Shown in pieces: positions 8,447-17,733 of a DNA stretch of 64,000 bases. Below the pieces are notes generated by a model, which ran no database searches, had not been told where the DNA came from, and worked only from the letters and a program-made list of their open reading frames with translations. The stretch's first letter is position 1. Each line of letters opens with the position of its first letter. The stretch covers positions 1 to 64,000 of the forward strand of contig CABSLV010000003.1 in assembly GCA_902478645.1 (NCBI GenBank), read 5' to 3'. The position numbers and the translations under genes were made by a program. Source of the stretch: an uncultured Flavobacteriales bacterium. Lineage in GTDB: Bacteria > Bacteroidota > Bacteroidia > Flavobacteriales > UBA1820.

Positions 8447-9442
8447 ATGACGATGAAGACCAAACACCCATTTTCCCCCATACCCGGCACCCTGCTGATC
8501 CTTTTCCTTGCCCTTTCGGCCGCTTTCCCCGCCCAAGGGCAGAGCCGGCAGGACATCGCCAAAAAAGACCTGCTCAAACAAGGCAACCGGATGTACAAAC
8601 GCGCCGAATACGACCGTGCCGACTCCCTCTACGCCCAAGCCGTCGCTTTGGACACCACTTATGCCACCGGTTGGTACAACCTGGGCAACTCCCTCTACCT
8701 GGGCGGGGATGCCGCCCAAGCGCAGGCCGCCTGGATGAAATCCCTGTTCAACACCCCGCAGGACGACCAACGCGCCCCCGTACTGTACAACCTCGGCGGA
8801 GTGGAAATGGACAAAAAGAACTACGCCGAAGCCATCAAATTGTACAAAGACGCTCTCCGGCGCGACCCCTCGGACGAAGAAGCCCGGTACAACCTCTCCC
8901 TGGCCCAACAATTGCTCAAAGACCAGCAGCAAAACCAGTCGCAGAACAACCAAAACCAGGACAACAATCAAAATCAGAACAACAATAACGACCAGAACCA
9001 AAACAACAACAACGACCCCAACCAAAACAACCAGAACCAAAACAACCAGAACCAAAACAACAACAATAACAACAACGATAACAACCAAAACGACCAAAAC
9101 CAAAACAACAACAACGACCCCAACCAAAACAACCAGAACCAAAACAACAACAATAACAACAACGACCCCAACCAAAACAACCAGAACCAAAACAACAATA
9201 ATAACAACAACGACCCCAACCAGAACGACCAAAACCAAAACAACAACAACCCCAACCAGAACAACCAGAACCAGAACAATCAGGGAAGGGGTGGTTCTTC
9301 CGGTCAGCAGGCACCGCAACGCTTGTCTCCTTCGGACGAGCAGATGCTTCGCGCCATCGACCGGCAGGAACAGAACACTCAGGACAAACTAAAGGGGGAC
9401 AAGACCGAAGGAGCCGTCATTCATACGACCAAAGACTGGTAA
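8447..9442 (+). CDS. batC: BatC: TPR protein with a long Asn/Gln-rich low-complexity region
   Basis: 331 residues from ATG 8447 (ATG 8453 also possible). The signal peptide ends near PAQGQ (residue 32). Residues 40-160 hold TPR repeats (LYAQAVALDTTYATGWYNLG; NYAEAIKLYKDALRRDPSDEEARYNL). Residues 160-278 are almost purely Asn, Gln and Asp, and a conserved-looking 53-residue tail follows. BatC normally has TPRs and a short charged or Gln-rich linker; this linker is unusually long and periodic. The product is predicted periplasmic, interacting with BatA/BatB by analogy. Confidence 0.88.
   Translation: MTMKTKHPFSPIPGTLLILFLALSAAFPAQGQSRQDIAKKDLLKQGNRMYKRAEYDRADSLYAQAVALDTTYATGWYNLGNSLYLGGDAAQAQAAWMKSLFNTPQDDQRAPVLYNLGGVEMDKKNYAEAIKLYKDALRRDPSDEEARYNLSLAQQLLKDQQQNQSQNNQNQDNNQNQNNNNDQNQNNNNDPNQNNQNQNNQNQNNNNNNNDNNQNDQNQNNNNDPNQNNQNQNNNNNNNDPNQNNQNQNNNNNNNDPNQNDQNQNNNNPNQNNQNQNNQGRGGSSGQQAPQRLSPSDEQMLRAIDRQEQNTQDKLKGDKTEGAVIHTTKDW
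8924..9280 (+). repeat. Degenerate AAC/CAA-rich coding repeat in batC
   Basis: About 357 bp of near-triplet repeat encoding Asn-, Gln- and Asp-rich sequence. A larger unit of about 48-60 bp recurs, coding for variants of NNNDPNQNNQNQNNN. All changes keep the frame. Such tracts expand and contract by slippage. Confidence 0.85.
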
Positions 9443-9475
9443 TCGATCGTCCTTGCACATTTTCCACATACCGCT

Positions 9476-11359
9476 ATGAATATCGACAAAGCATTTTTCC
9501 CATCGTTGCACCTGCCCGCCGCCGCCCGTGGACGGGTCCTTGCCCTGCTGGCCGTCATGGTCCTGGGGATGGCTCTCCCGGCACAAGGGCAGGATAGCCA
9601 GCAACCCGTTACGATCACCGTTTCCAAAAAGAAAATGGCCGTGAACGAAAACCTGGTGGTCGAAATCTCCACTTCGCTGCCACTGGATCAGGATCAGTTC
9701 GCCGGCCCGGCTTTCGAGGATTTCGTCGTGTTGGGCGGTCCTCAGTTCATGCGGAGCATGGTATCGAGCTATGTCAATGGCAAAGGGCGCACCGAACAGA
9801 AGACCACCATCTCCTACCTGGTGCAACCCAAACGCGAAGGCACTCTGTACATCGAACCGGCGATGGTCAAATCCAAAGGCCAGAAATACCAGACCGAGCG
9901 CATTGCCATCGAAGTGGGAAAAGCCATCGAAGGCCAGCAAAGCATCCGGCAGATGTCCAACCCTTCCACCTCGGCGCAACAAAACATCCACCTGGTTGCC
10001 GAAGTATCCGACACCCGCCCCTATGTCGGAGAACCCATCACCGTTACCTACAAACTGTACTACCGCATGAATATCGGTCGGCTCTCCGTCACGCAGGTCC
10101 CGAAATTCGATACCTTCTGGACACAGGTCTATACCGAAGACGACCTTCCGGAAAACAAAACCGACCAGCGCGGCTACTACAAAGACGAACTCTACCACGT
10201 CATCACGTACCACAAGGTACTGCTCATTCCCCAAAAGGAAGGCCGACAGACGATCCCCTCCCTTTCGCTCAGCATGCTGGTAGAGGTCGGTACCGGCCAA
10301 TACGACTACTGGGGCGATGAAATCACCCGGACAGCGCAACACTCCGTGGCCAGCCAACCGATCCAGATAGAGGTTCGTCCGCTGCCCAGCGAAGGTCGGC
10401 CGGACAACTTCAGCGGCGGTGTGGGACAGTTCTCCCTGAAGACCGACCTGTCCAAATCGAAAGTAAACACCGGGGAATCCTCCACCCTCAGCCTCGAAGT
10501 ACGCGGAACGGGCAACATCACCCAGATCCGCATGCCGGAGCCCACGTTCCCTTCGGAGATCGAACGCTACGACCCGAAACTCCAGACTTCGACCGCCCTG
10601 GGTCCCAACTCCCTGCGGGGTTCGCTCAGCGAACAGTTCATCCTCATCCCCCGGGTAAAAGGCCAGTACACGATCCCGAAGATCGGATTCTCGTATTTCA
10701 ATCCCGACACCGGAAAATACGTCACCCTCTCCTCGGATCCGATGACCCTCGAAGTATCGGGCGACGACATTGCCAACCACTCCATTTCCCAAAAAGCACG
10801 GCAGAACCCCGCCGCCTCCACCAAGGAGGATGTCGATTACCTCAATACCGACATCGGCTTTATCCGCCTCTCCACGGATCTGCAACCGGCTTCCTACCGG
10901 CCTTTCTACCAGCGTTTCTGGTTTTCGCTGCTGCTCCTGCTGCCGCTGATCGCCATTCCCGTGGCATTGGGCAAACGCATCTACGATGCCTCCGTCGACC
11001 GGAATTCCCCGCAGGCAAAAGCCAAAAAAGCCGCACAAGCAGCCCGTGCACGCCTTTCCCGGGCCAAAAAAGCCTTGGATCGCGGCGACTATCCCGCATT
11101 CTACTACGAGATGGAAAAATCCCTTTATAGCTTTATCGCCAGCAAACTCAAACTCGCCCGCAAGGACGCCTCCATCGACCGCATCCGTCAGGAAGTCCTC
11201 GCCCGCGGAGCCGACCCGGCCACGGCCGACGAACTGATCGGTGCGCTCGAAGCCTGCAACCAAGCCCGCTATGCCGGATTCAACCCCGCGCAGAGCGAAA
11301 CGGACTACCAGAACGCCACCCGCGCCATTGTGAACATCAACAAATGCATCAAAGGCTGA
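9476..11359 (+). CDS. batD: BatD: oxygen-tolerance family membrane protein
   Basis: 627 residues. The signal peptide ends near LPAQGQ (about 38), then comes a long beta-rich periplasmic region (about 40-475) typical of BatD, one membrane helix near 482-498 (FSLLLLLPLIAIPVAL), and a helical cytoplasmic tail of about 125 residues with AKKAAQAARARLSRAKKAL. Length is typical of the family. It lies 33 bp after batC; the next gene's ATG follows 17 bp after its stop. Confidence 0.9.
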   Translation: MNIDKAFFPSLHLPAAARGRVLALLAVMVLGMALPAQGQDSQQPVTITVSKKKMAVNENLVVEISTSLPLDQDQFAGPAFEDFVVLGGPQFMRSMVSSYVNGKGRTEQKTTISYLVQPKREGTLYIEPAMVKSKGQKYQTERIAIEVGKAIEGQQSIRQMSNPSTSAQQNIHLVAEVSDTRPYVGEPITVTYKLYYRMNIGRLSVTQVPKFDTFWTQVYTEDDLPENKTDQRGYYKDELYHVITYHKVLLIPQKEGRQTIPSLSLSMLVEVGTGQYDYWGDEITRTAQHSVASQPIQIEVRPLPSEGRPDNFSGGVGQFSLKTDLSKSKVNTGESSTLSLEVRGTGNITQIRMPEPTFPSEIERYDPKLQTSTALGPNSLRGSLSEQFILIPRVKGQYTIPKIGFSYFNPDTGKYVTLSSDPMTLEVSGDDIANHSISQKARQNPAASTKEDVDYLNTDIGFIRLSTDLQPASYRPFYQRFWFSLLLLLPLIAIPVALGKRIYDASVDRNSPQAKAKKAAQAARARLSRAKKALDRGDYPAFYYEMEKSLYSFIASKLKLARKDASIDRIRQEVLARGADPATADELIGALEACNQARYAGFNPAQSETDYQNATRAIVNINKCIKG

Positions 11360-11376
11360 CCCAAAAACATCCTGCC

Positions 11377-12162
11377 ATGAAAAAAAGCCATCTCGTCAAA
11401 AAGATATTCCCCCTGCTGATCCTCTCGGCATTCATCGAGCTGCCTCTGGCCACAGCGCAGGCACAAACCCCGCAAGCCCTCTTCCAGCAGGCCAACCAAG
11501 ACTATCAGAAGGGCGACTACCTCCAGGCCGCCACCAAGTACGATTCGCTGGTGCGGATCGGTTACCGCTCGGCAGCCCTGTACAACAACCTGGGCAACTC
11601 CTACTACCGCCTGGGACGGGTTGCCCCGACCATCCTGGCCTATGAACGGGCCGCCCTGCTCGCCCCATCCGACGAGGAAATCCGCCACAATCTCTCTCTG
11701 GCGCAGAACATGACGGTGGACAATATCGTTCCCTTGAGCGAATCCCTCTCCGCCCGCCTGACCGATTCCCTGACCCAAGCACTCCCCATCGGAGTCTGGA
11801 GCGTACTGGCCGTCGTCTTTGCCTGGAGTGCCCTGGGGCTTTTCCTGCTGTTTCTCTTCGGACTGCACACCGGCACCAAACGGTGGAGTTTCTACGGATT
11901 CCTGCTCTCCCTGGCTCTGTGCGCGCTCTCGTACGGCTTGCGCCGGCACGGAGAAAACCAACTGCACAACAACCCGTATTCCATCGTAACGGTAGCCAAC
12001 GTAACGGCCAAAAGCGAGCCGAGTGCCGCCGGGGGCGATGTCTTCTCCATCCACGAAGGCACCAAGGTGCGGGTGATGGAAAGCCTGAACAAATGGGACA
12101 AGATCCGTCTGGCCGACGGGAAAATCGGCTGGATTCCCTGCGAAGCCGCCGAGAAAATCTAA
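11377..12162 (+). CDS. batE: BatE: TPR plus SH3-like protein, last gene of the Bat cluster
   Basis: 261 residues from ATG 11377, chosen because it begins a clean signal peptide (MKKSHLVKK, cleavage near AQAQ); an in-frame start 33 bp upstream lies inside batD. TPR units cover about 30-120 (LFQQANQDYQKGDYLQAATKYDSL; YNNLGNSYYRLGRVAPTILAYERAA). Two membrane helices follow (VWSVLAVVFAWSALGLFLLF and FYGFLLSLALCALSYGL), then a bacterial SH3-type domain from NVTAKSEPSA to GWIPCEA. This architecture matches BatE. Confidence 0.88.
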   Translation: MKKSHLVKKIFPLLILSAFIELPLATAQAQTPQALFQQANQDYQKGDYLQAATKYDSLVRIGYRSAALYNNLGNSYYRLGRVAPTILAYERAALLAPSDEEIRHNLSLAQNMTVDNIVPLSESLSARLTDSLTQALPIGVWSVLAVVFAWSALGLFLLFLFGLHTGTKRWSFYGFLLSLALCALSYGLRRHGENQLHNNPYSIVTVANVTAKSEPSAAGGDVFSIHEGTKVRVMESLNKWDKIRLADGKIGWIPCEAAEKI

Positions 12163-12234
12163 CATTCCTTCCTCTTTCTCTCCCTTCCCTGCGGCAAACG
12201 TTTTTTTGCCGGCATCGGGGACAGGGGTATAAAA

Positions 12235-12262
12235 AAGCGGCCGCCCTTTCGGGCGGCCGCTT
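12235..12262. terminator. Bat-operon terminator hairpin
   Basis: AAGCGGCCGCCC (12235-12246) and its perfect complement (12251-12262) around the loop TTTC, with A6 before and TTAAAAA after. It works for transcripts arriving from either side, and directly adjoins a second hairpin. Confidence 0.75.
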
Positions 12263-12264
12263 AA

Positions 12265-12307
12265 AAACGATGGGGCAGTAACCCGAAAGGTTACTGCCCC
12301 ATCGTTT
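12265..12307. terminator. Second convergent hairpin, including the HAD gene stop codon
   Basis: Perfect 19-bp arms 12265-12283 and 12289-12307 with the loop CGAAA. The right arm covers the last three codons and TAA of the convergent HAD gene, so this gene ends inside the stem. Confidence 0.7.
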
Positions 12308-12938
12308 GATCGAAATCTTCCAACGAACGGATCTTGAAGTCGGCCACCTCGTACCGCACATCGTCGAACACGCACCCCTCCGGCACCGCCACACAGCGAC
12401 ATCCGGCAGCCTTGGCCGCCTGCACCCCGCTCACCGAATCCTCGAATACCAAACACTGCTCCGGCTCGACCCCCAATCGGGAAGCACACAAACGGTAGAT
12501 TTCCGGATCGGGCTTTCCCCGGAGTACATCTTCCCCGGTGCATATAACCTCCAGACGGTTTCCAATGCCGATACGCTCGATGAAGCGTTCTGCCACCTTC
12601 CGGGGTGTAGAGGTCGCCAAGCCCAACTTGAGTCCGCCTCGGGAAACGAAATCGAGGATGCGGTCTATTCCCGGCAGCACCCTGCCGTGCGCCACGACCA
12701 ATTCACTCACCCGCTCGCAAACACTCTCTTCCAGCCGCCGGGCATCCCAGCCTTCTACCGGATGCTCTTCGAGGGTCTTTCTTGCGATGTCCCCGATGCG
12801 CATCCCCTGCGTCTTGACAGCCTGCTGCGCGCTGTACGGTATCCCGGCACGGGCATAGACTTCGGCCATCGCCTTCCGCCACCAGGGTTCGGAGTCGATC
12901 AGCACCCCGTCCATGTCGAAGATTACCGCACGTATCAC
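12291..12938 (-). CDS. HAD-superfamily sugar-phosphatase (YniC/HxpB-like)
   Basis: 215 residues. HAD motif I is DMDGVLIDSEP (nucleophile Asp9, acid/base Asp11), motif II is LATSTP, the Lys motif is GKPDPEIY and motif IV is FEDSVSGVQAA; the helical cap sits between motifs I and II. Closest in pattern to the hexitol/2-deoxyglucose-6-phosphatase and beta-phosphoglucomutase group. The catalytic-site cap residues that separate mutase from phosphatase cannot be judged by eye, so the substrate is open. The start codon is GTG, 1 bp after the carA stop (TGA-C-GTG), so it is probably translated by ribosomes ending carA. Confidence 0.85.
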   Translation of the reverse strand: MIRAVIFDMDGVLIDSEPWWRKAMAEVYARAGIPYSAQQAVKTQGMRIGDIARKTLEEHPVEGWDARRLEESVCERVSELVVAHGRVLPGIDRILDFVSRGGLKLGLATSTPRKVAERFIERIGIGNRLEVICTGEDVLRGKPDPEIYRLCASRLGVEPEQCLVFEDSVSGVQAAKAAGCRCVAVPEGCVFDDVRYEVADFKIRSLEDFDQTMGQ

Positions 12939-12939
12939 G

Positions 12940-14040
12940 TCAGCCCTTTATCATCGCGATAAACTGGTCGAAGAGGTACGAAGCATCGTGCGGTCCGGGG
13001 CTGGCTTCGGGATGGTACTGCACCGAGAAGCATTTCTTGCCCTTCAAACGGATACCGGCTACCGTATGGTCGTTGAGGTGTTCGTGGGTGATGATGATCC
13101 GATCCGAAGCCTCGGCCTGTTCGCGGCATACGACAAACCCGTGGTTCTGCGAAGTGATTTCGCCGCGCCCGGTCTCCAGGTTCATCACCGGATGGTTGAT
13201 GCCACGATGCCCGTTGTGCATCTTGTAGGTACCGATGCCCTGGGAAAGGGCGATGATCTGGTGTCCGAGGCAGATGCCGAACAAGGGAAGGTTTTCCTCG
13301 ATGATCTGCCGGGCGACTTCCTGCACACCCTTGAGCGGCTCGGGGTCGCCGGGCCCGTTGGAGAGGAAATATCCGTCCGGATTCCATTTCTTGAGTTCCT
13401 CCAACGGCGTATTGTAGGGGAATACCTTGATGTAGCACCCACGTTCAGCCAGGCAGCGAAGAATATTGCGCTTGATGCCCAAGTCGAGTGCCGCGATCTT
13501 GATGGGAGCCTGCGGATCGCCGAAGAAATACGGTTCCTTGGTCGATACCTTCGATGCGAGTTCCAAGCCTTTCATGTTGGGCGTTTCGGCCAGCACTTTC
13601 CTGAGCGCATCCAGATCCTCGGTATGGGTGGAGATCACGGCATTCATCGCTCCCTTGTCGCGGATGTAGCTCACCACCGCGCGGGTATCGACGTCGGATA
13701 TGGCCAGTTTGTTCTGGCTCTTGAAATAGTCCTGAAGCGATCCGTCCGAGCCGGCACGCGAGGGCGAAAAATTGAAATTGCGGCACACCAAGCCGGCGAT
13801 CTTCATCCCGTCGGATTCGACTTCATCGTCCTTGACTCCGTAGTTGCCGATGTGGGCATTGGTGGTTACCATGATCTGCCCGTAATAGGACGAGTCGGTA
13901 AAGATCTCCTGGTAACCGGTCATACCGGTATTGAAGCACAACTCGCCCGAAGCGGTTCCCTCGACACCGATGGATTTCCCCCAGAAAAGGGTTCCGTCTT
14001 CCAACAGCAGCACGGCGTCTTTTTTATCCTGAAATTTCAT
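12940..14040 (-). CDS. carA: Carbamoyl-phosphate synthase small (glutaminase) subunit
   Basis: 366 residues from ATG 14040, preceded by AGGAG. It hydrolyses glutamine and passes ammonia to CarB for arginine and pyrimidine synthesis. The N-terminal CarA domain (LEDGTLFWG; NTGMTGYQEI) is followed by a class I amidotransferase domain with the LFGICLGHQ nucleophile elbow and YHPEASPGPHD carrying the catalytic His and Glu. carB is not in the window. It is separated from rplQ upstream by a terminator, has its own -7 box, and is followed immediately by the HAD gene. The in-frame extension to 14091 is not conserved. Confidence 0.95.
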   Translation of the reverse strand: MKFQDKKDAVLLLEDGTLFWGKSIGVEGTASGELCFNTGMTGYQEIFTDSSYYGQIMVTTNAHIGNYGVKDDEVESDGMKIAGLVCRNFNFSPSRAGSDGSLQDYFKSQNKLAISDVDTRAVVSYIRDKGAMNAVISTHTEDLDALRKVLAETPNMKGLELASKVSTKEPYFFGDPQAPIKIAALDLGIKRNILRCLAERGCYIKVFPYNTPLEELKKWNPDGYFLSNGPGDPEPLKGVQEVARQIIEENLPLFGICLGHQIIALSQGIGTYKMHNGHRGINHPVMNLETGRGEITSQNHGFVVCREQAEASDRIIITHEHLNDHTVAGIRLKGKKCFSVQYHPEASPGPHDASYLFDQFIAMIKG

Positions 14041-14068
14041 CGTGTTCTCCTTTTGTTTGATCCGTTTG

Positions 14069-14076
14069 CAAATGTA
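14069..14076 (-). promoter_or_regulatory. Candidate -7 box (TACATTTG) for carA-HAD
   Basis: Minus-strand TACATTTGC, a full match to TAnnTTTG, 29 bp upstream of ATG 14040. It lies downstream of the ribosomal cluster terminator, so carA needs its own promoter. No clear TTTG at the -33 position. Confidence 0.5.
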
Positions 14077-14127
14077 CGGCGAAAGCCCCACATTTCACGC
14101 ATTGTTTTAAAAATGATCGATCCGAAA

Positions 14128-14163
14128 AAAACGGATAAGCAAAATAAAATGCTTATCCGTTTT
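14128..14163 (-). terminator. Terminator of the rpsL-rplQ ribosomal cluster
   Basis: 14-bp arms (14128-14141 and 14150-14163) around an 8-nt loop. On the minus strand the stem ends in a run of seven T's (14125-14131). It lies 65 bp after the rplQ stop. Confidence 0.85.
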
Positions 14164-14227
14164 CGAGGTATTCAAAAACGATGTTCTCTCGTTTTGTAAT
14201 GCCGTAAGAGGAATGATCCCAAGACGA

Positions 14228-14806
14228 TTATTTTTCTTCAGAATCCTGTTTTTCCTCTTTCTTGGCAGCCGGCTTTTTGGCAGCAGCCTTCTTGGCGGGT
14301 TTTTCCTCGGCAGCAGGAGCCTCCTGGACTGCCTGCTCTTCTGCCTGGGGAGCTTCGGCAGCGGCGTCGGCTTTCTTCTTGCCGGCACGACGCGTACGAG
14401 GCTTCTTGGCAGCAGCGGCTTCAGCCTTGCCGTTGGCCGTGTAGAGAGTGTTGAAGTCCACCAACTCGATCATGCACATCTCGGCTGCGTCGCCCAGACG
14501 ATTGCCCAACTTGATGATACGGGTGTATCCGCCGGGACGATCGCCAACCTTGGCAGCCACTTCCCCAAAGAGTTCCTTGACGGCTTCCTTGTTGCGCAGG
14601 TACGAGAATACCATACGACGGGAATGCGTTTCGTCCTTTTTGCTCTTGGTGATCAGCGGTTCGATGAACTTGCGGAGTTCGCGCGCCTTGGCCAAAGTGG
14701 TGTTGATCCTCTTGTGCTCTATCAGGGAGCAGGCCATATTGGCCATCAACGCCTTGCGGTGTGCAGACGTACGGCCCAAATGGTTTACAGTTTTTCCGTG
14801 TCTCAT
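14228..14806 (-). CDS. rplQ: 50S ribosomal protein L17 with Ala/Lys/Glu-rich extension
   Basis: 192 residues. The first 120 or so are a normal L17 ([30 protein letters not shown] near the exit-tunnel face). E. coli L17 is 127 residues; here about 65 extra residues form a low-complexity tail of Ala, Lys, Glu and Pro, with [11 protein letters not shown] near the end. The tail is probably disordered. It is the last gene of the long cluster, 36 bp after rpoA, followed by a terminator. Confidence 0.95.
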   Translation of the reverse strand: MRHGKTVNHLGRTSAHRKALMANMACSLIEHKRINTTLAKARELRKFIEPLITKSKKDETHSRRMVFSYLRNKEAVKELFGEVAAKVGDRPGGYTRIIKLGNRLGDAAEMCMIELVDFNTLYTANGKAEAAAAKKPRTRRAGKKKADAAAEAPQAEEQAVQEAPAAEEKPAKKAAAKKPAAKKEEKQDSEEK

Positions 14807-14842
14807 TTATGAAATGAAAGCCCTTCGGCTTTTGCGTATTTG

Positions 14843-15835
14843 TTATTCTTTATCCAGTTTATACTTTGTCAGATCCATGCCGAACTGAAGTCCTTTGTTG
14901 GCCACGAGTTCTTCCAATTCGGTGAGCGATTTCTTACCGAAGTTGCGGAACTTCATCAGGTCAGCCTTGTTGTAAGCCACCAGTTCGCCGAGGGTTTCCA
15001 CTTCGGCAGCCTTCAGACAGTTCAACGCACGAACCGACAGATCCAGGTCGACCAACTTGGTCTTGAGCAACTGACGCATGTGGAGCGATTCCTCATCGTA
15101 GTTTTCACTCTTGGCGATGTCGTCCGACTCCAGGGTGATGCGTTCGTCGGAGAACAGCATAAAGTGATGGATCAGGATCTTGCTGGCCTCGGTCAGAGCA
15201 TCCTTGGGGGAAATGGAACCGTCCGTCTTGATATCCAACACCAGTTTTTCGTAGTCGGTCTTCTGTTCGACACGGTAGTTCTCCACCGCGAAACTTACGT
15301 TCTTGATGGGCGTGTAGATCGAGTCGATGGCTATCGTGTTGATCGGAGCGCCGGGTTTCTTGTTCTCCTCTGCCGGAACGAACCCACGCCCTTTCTCGAT
15401 GGTAAAGTCCATGTTGAAACGTACGGAAGGCTCGGTGGTGCAGATGACCAGTTCGGGATTGAGGATCTGAAAGCCGGAGATAAACCGCTGGAAATCCCCT
15501 GCCGTGATCTTGTCGCCCCCGCTGATGAAAACGCTGACGTTCTCGGTCTCGATGTCCTCGACCTGGCGGCGAAAACGGATCTGCTTGAGGTTAAGGATGA
15601 TCTCGGTCACATCCTCTACCACGCCGGGTATGGTGGTGAACTCGTGCTCTACCCCCTCGATCCGTATTCCGGTGATGGCGAAGCCTTCGAGCGAGGAAAG
15701 AAGCACTCGGCGCAGGGCATTGCCGATGGTGAGTCCGTATCCCTGTTCGAGAGGACGGAACTCGAATCGGCCTTCATTGTCCTGGGAGTGGATCATCACC
15801 ACTTTGTCCGGCTTCTGAAAGTTTAAAATCGCCAT
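14843..15835 (-). CDS. rpoA: RNA polymerase alpha subunit
   Basis: 330 residues, normal length. The N-terminal dimerisation domain holds the [16 protein letters not shown] motif (here [18 protein letters not shown]); the C-terminal domain has [20 protein letters not shown] and [11 protein letters not shown], the helix-hairpin-helix that contacts UP elements and activators. It sits between rpsD and rplQ, the standard alpha-operon position, so its synthesis is tied to ribosomal proteins. Confidence 0.98.
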   Translation of the reverse strand: MAILNFQKPDKVVMIHSQDNEGRFEFRPLEQGYGLTIGNALRRVLLSSLEGFAITGIRIEGVEHEFTTIPGVVEDVTEIILNLKQIRFRRQVEDIETENVSVFISGGDKITAGDFQRFISGFQILNPELVICTTEPSVRFNMDFTIEKGRGFVPAEENKKPGAPINTIAIDSIYTPIKNVSFAVENYRVEQKTDYEKLVLDIKTDGSISPKDALTEASKILIHHFMLFSDERITLESDDIAKSENYDEESLHMRQLLKTKLVDLDLSVRALNCLKAAEVETLGELVAYNKADLMKFRNFGKKSLTELEELVANKGLQFGMDLTKYKLDKE

Positions 15836-15873
15836 AGAATTCTTTTCGTTAAAAATGGAATCGATCTCAACTA

Positions 15874-16476
15874 TTACTTCGAATACAACTCGACGATCAG
15901 CTGTTCCTTGATGTTTTCAGGGATCTGAACACGGTCGGGAACGGCAACGAACGTACCTTCTTTGGTCTCGTCGTTCCACTGAAGCCAATCGTACGATTTG
16001 CGAGCAGCCAGCGAAGCAGCTACCACTTCGAGCGATTTGGACTTTTCGCGTACGGCCACCTTGTCACCGGCCTTCAGACAGTAGGACGGGATGTTGACCA
16101 CTTCACCGTTTACCGTGATGTGGCGGTGTCCTACCAACTGACGGGCTGCAGCGCGCGTAGGAGCGATGCCCAAACGATATACTACGTTGTCCAGACGAGA
16201 TTCGCAGAACTGCAACAGGATCTCACCGGTAATACCGCTGGCGCGCTGAGCGCGTTCGAAAATATTGCGGAACTGTCTTTCCAGAATACCGTAGGTGCAT
16301 TTTGCCTTCTGTTTCTCCTGAAGCTGAGTAGCATACTCGGAACGTTTTGCACGACGACGAGCCATACCGTGCTGTCCGGGAGGATAATTGCGTTTTTCGA
16401 ACGAACGATCTTCCCCGTAGATGGCTTCACCGAACTTGCGTGCAATCTTGGTTTTGGGTCCTATGTATTTTGCCAT
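15874..16476 (-). CDS. rpsD: 30S ribosomal protein S4
   Basis: 200 residues. It binds 16S rRNA early in 30S assembly and in E. coli represses the alpha operon. The S4 RNA-binding domain ([31 protein letters not shown]) is at about 95-125. The N-terminus ([17 protein letters not shown]) lacks the zinc-binding cysteines of the C+ form. It lies 43 bp after rpsK. Confidence 0.97.
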   Translation of the reverse strand: MAKYIGPKTKIARKFGEAIYGEDRSFEKRNYPPGQHGMARRRAKRSEYATQLQEKQKAKCTYGILERQFRNIFERAQRASGITGEILLQFCESRLDNVVYRLGIAPTRAAARQLVGHRHITVNGEVVNIPSYCLKAGDKVAVREKSKSLEVVAASLAARKSYDWLQWNDETKEGTFVAVPDRVQIPENIKEQLIVELYSK

Positions 16477-16519
16477 TTTTGTAATTACCTTTTGATTGGT
16501 AGACTAATTATACTACTCG

Positions 16520-16912
16520 TTATACTCTTCTGCGTTTGGGAGGACGGCAACCGTTGTGAGGCAGCGGCGTTACGTCGATGATCTCGGTCACTTCGATACC
16601 GCTGGTGTGGATGGTGCGGATGGCGGATTCACGGCCGTTGCCCGGACCCTTCACATATACTTTGACCTTTCTCAAACCGGCTTCCAGAGCAACTTTGGCA
16701 GCATCTTCGGCAGCTGTCTGCGCCGCGTACGGCGTGTTTTTCTTGGAGCCTTTGAAGCCCATCTTTCCGGCCGAAGACCAGGAAATGACCTGACCTGCCT
16801 TGTTGGTAAGGGTAACGATCAGGTTATTGAACGAAGCGCAGATATGTGCCTCCCCTACCGGTTCTACGGCAACTTTGCGTTTCTTGGCGGTTACTTTCGT
16901 GTTTTTGGCCAT
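16520..16912 (-). CDS. rpsK: 30S ribosomal protein S11
   Basis: 130 residues, normal length. It lines the mRNA exit and platform of the 30S subunit. The signature [20 protein letters not shown] leads into the C-terminal [20 protein letters not shown] end, here [16 protein letters not shown]. It starts 9 bp after the rpsM stop and is probably translated with it. Confidence 0.98.
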   Translation of the reverse strand: MAKNTKVTAKKRKVAVEPVGEAHICASFNNLIVTLTNKAGQVISWSSAGKMGFKGSKKNTPYAAQTAAEDAAKVALEAGLRKVKVYVKGPGNGRESAIRTIHTSGIEVTEIIDVTPLPHNGCRPPKRRRV

Positions 16913-16921
16913 ATCTATCTA

Positions 16922-17299
16922 TTATTTAGTGGCTTTCTTCTTGTTTGCAACAGTCTTACGTTTACCCTTACGCGTACGGGAGTTGTTCTTGGTGTGCTGC
17001 CCGCGCAACGGAAGGCCGTTGCGGTGGCGGATACCCCGGTAGCAACCGATATCCATAAGACGCTTGATGTTCATCTGTACTTCGGAACGGAGTTCACCTT
17101 CTACCTTGAAGTTGTCGGCGATCTCCTTGCGGATCAGGGCAAGTTCGTCATCGTTCCATTCGCTGACTTTCTTGTCTTCGCTGATACCCGCCTGTGCGAG
17201 GATTTTCTGAGCTCTGCTCTTGCCGATGCCGTAGATATAGGTCAGTCCGATGACCCCTCTCTTGTTTTTCGGCAAGTCTACCCCTGCTATTCGTGCCAT
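16922..17299 (-). CDS. rpsM: 30S ribosomal protein S13
   Basis: 125 residues. It sits in the head of the 30S subunit, contacting P-site tRNA and L5. [14 protein letters not shown] opens the protein, the IYGIG helix-two-turn-helix region follows, and the basic tail contains the family motif [20 protein letters not shown]. Twenty-five bp separate it from rpmJ upstream. Confidence 0.98.
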   Translation of the reverse strand: MARIAGVDLPKNKRGVIGLTYIYGIGKSRAQKILAQAGISEDKKVSEWNDDELALIRKEIADNFKVEGELRSEVQMNIKRLMDIGCYRGIRHRNGLPLRGQHTKNNSRTRKGKRKTVANKKKATK

Positions 17300-17324
17300 A
17301 AGATTATACTGTGTTTTTTATTGA

Positions 17325-17441
17325 TTATCCCTGCCGTTGTTTGAGCTTGGGGTTCTTTTTGTTAATGATGTACAAGCGACCCTTTCTGCGGACGATCTTG
17401 CATTCCGGGCTGCGTTTTTTCAAAGATGATCTTACCTTCAT
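17325..17441 (-). CDS. rpmJ: 50S ribosomal protein L36
   Basis: 38 residues, read directly from the minus strand: it starts [20 protein letters not shown] and ends [13 protein letters not shown]. Only one cysteine is present, so this is the zinc-free (C-) form. It occupies the spacer between infA and rpsM, the normal place, 62 bp after the infA stop. Confidence 0.95.
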   Translation of the reverse strand: MKVRSSLKKRSPECKIVRRKGRLYIINKKNPKLKQRQG

Positions 17442-17503
17442 TTTTTTGGTGTATTTTTTATCGCCTTCAATGGGACGAATTGTTACTACTTACTGCCTTT
17501 TGA

Positions 17504-17719
17504 TTAAAATCTGTACGTAATGCGTGCCTTAGTCAGATCGTACGGCGACATTTCGAGTTTCACCCTGTCGCCCGGCAACAATTTGATGTAATGCATCCGC
17601 ATCTTGCCGGAAATGTGGGCGATCACTACGTGTCCGTTGTCCAACTCCACCCGGAACATCGCATTGGAGAGCGCTTCCGTGATGGTACCTTCGACTTCGA
17701 TAGCCGCTTGTTTCGACAT
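17504..17719 (-). CDS. infA: Translation initiation factor IF-1
   Basis: 71 residues, one S1-type OB fold. IF-1 binds the 30S A site and helps IF-2 and IF-3 in start-codon selection. The family pattern is clear: [38 protein letters not shown] and [18 protein letters not shown] in register, ending in RITYRF. Lies 14 bp after secY. Confidence 0.97.
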   Translation of the reverse strand: MSKQAAIEVEGTITEALSNAMFRVELDNGHVVIAHISGKMRMHYIKLLPGDRVKLEMSPYDLTKARITYRF

Positions 17720-17733
17720 ATATTTGGCTCGTT

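Noticed and set aside
8974..9279. Phe/Trp/Leu-rich frame opposite the BatC repeat
   Set aside because: Antisense of AAC/CAA repeats gives this composition; not a membrane protein.
8924..9280. CRISPR-like array
   Set aside because: Repeat units code in frame, differ in length and have no unique spacers of constant size.
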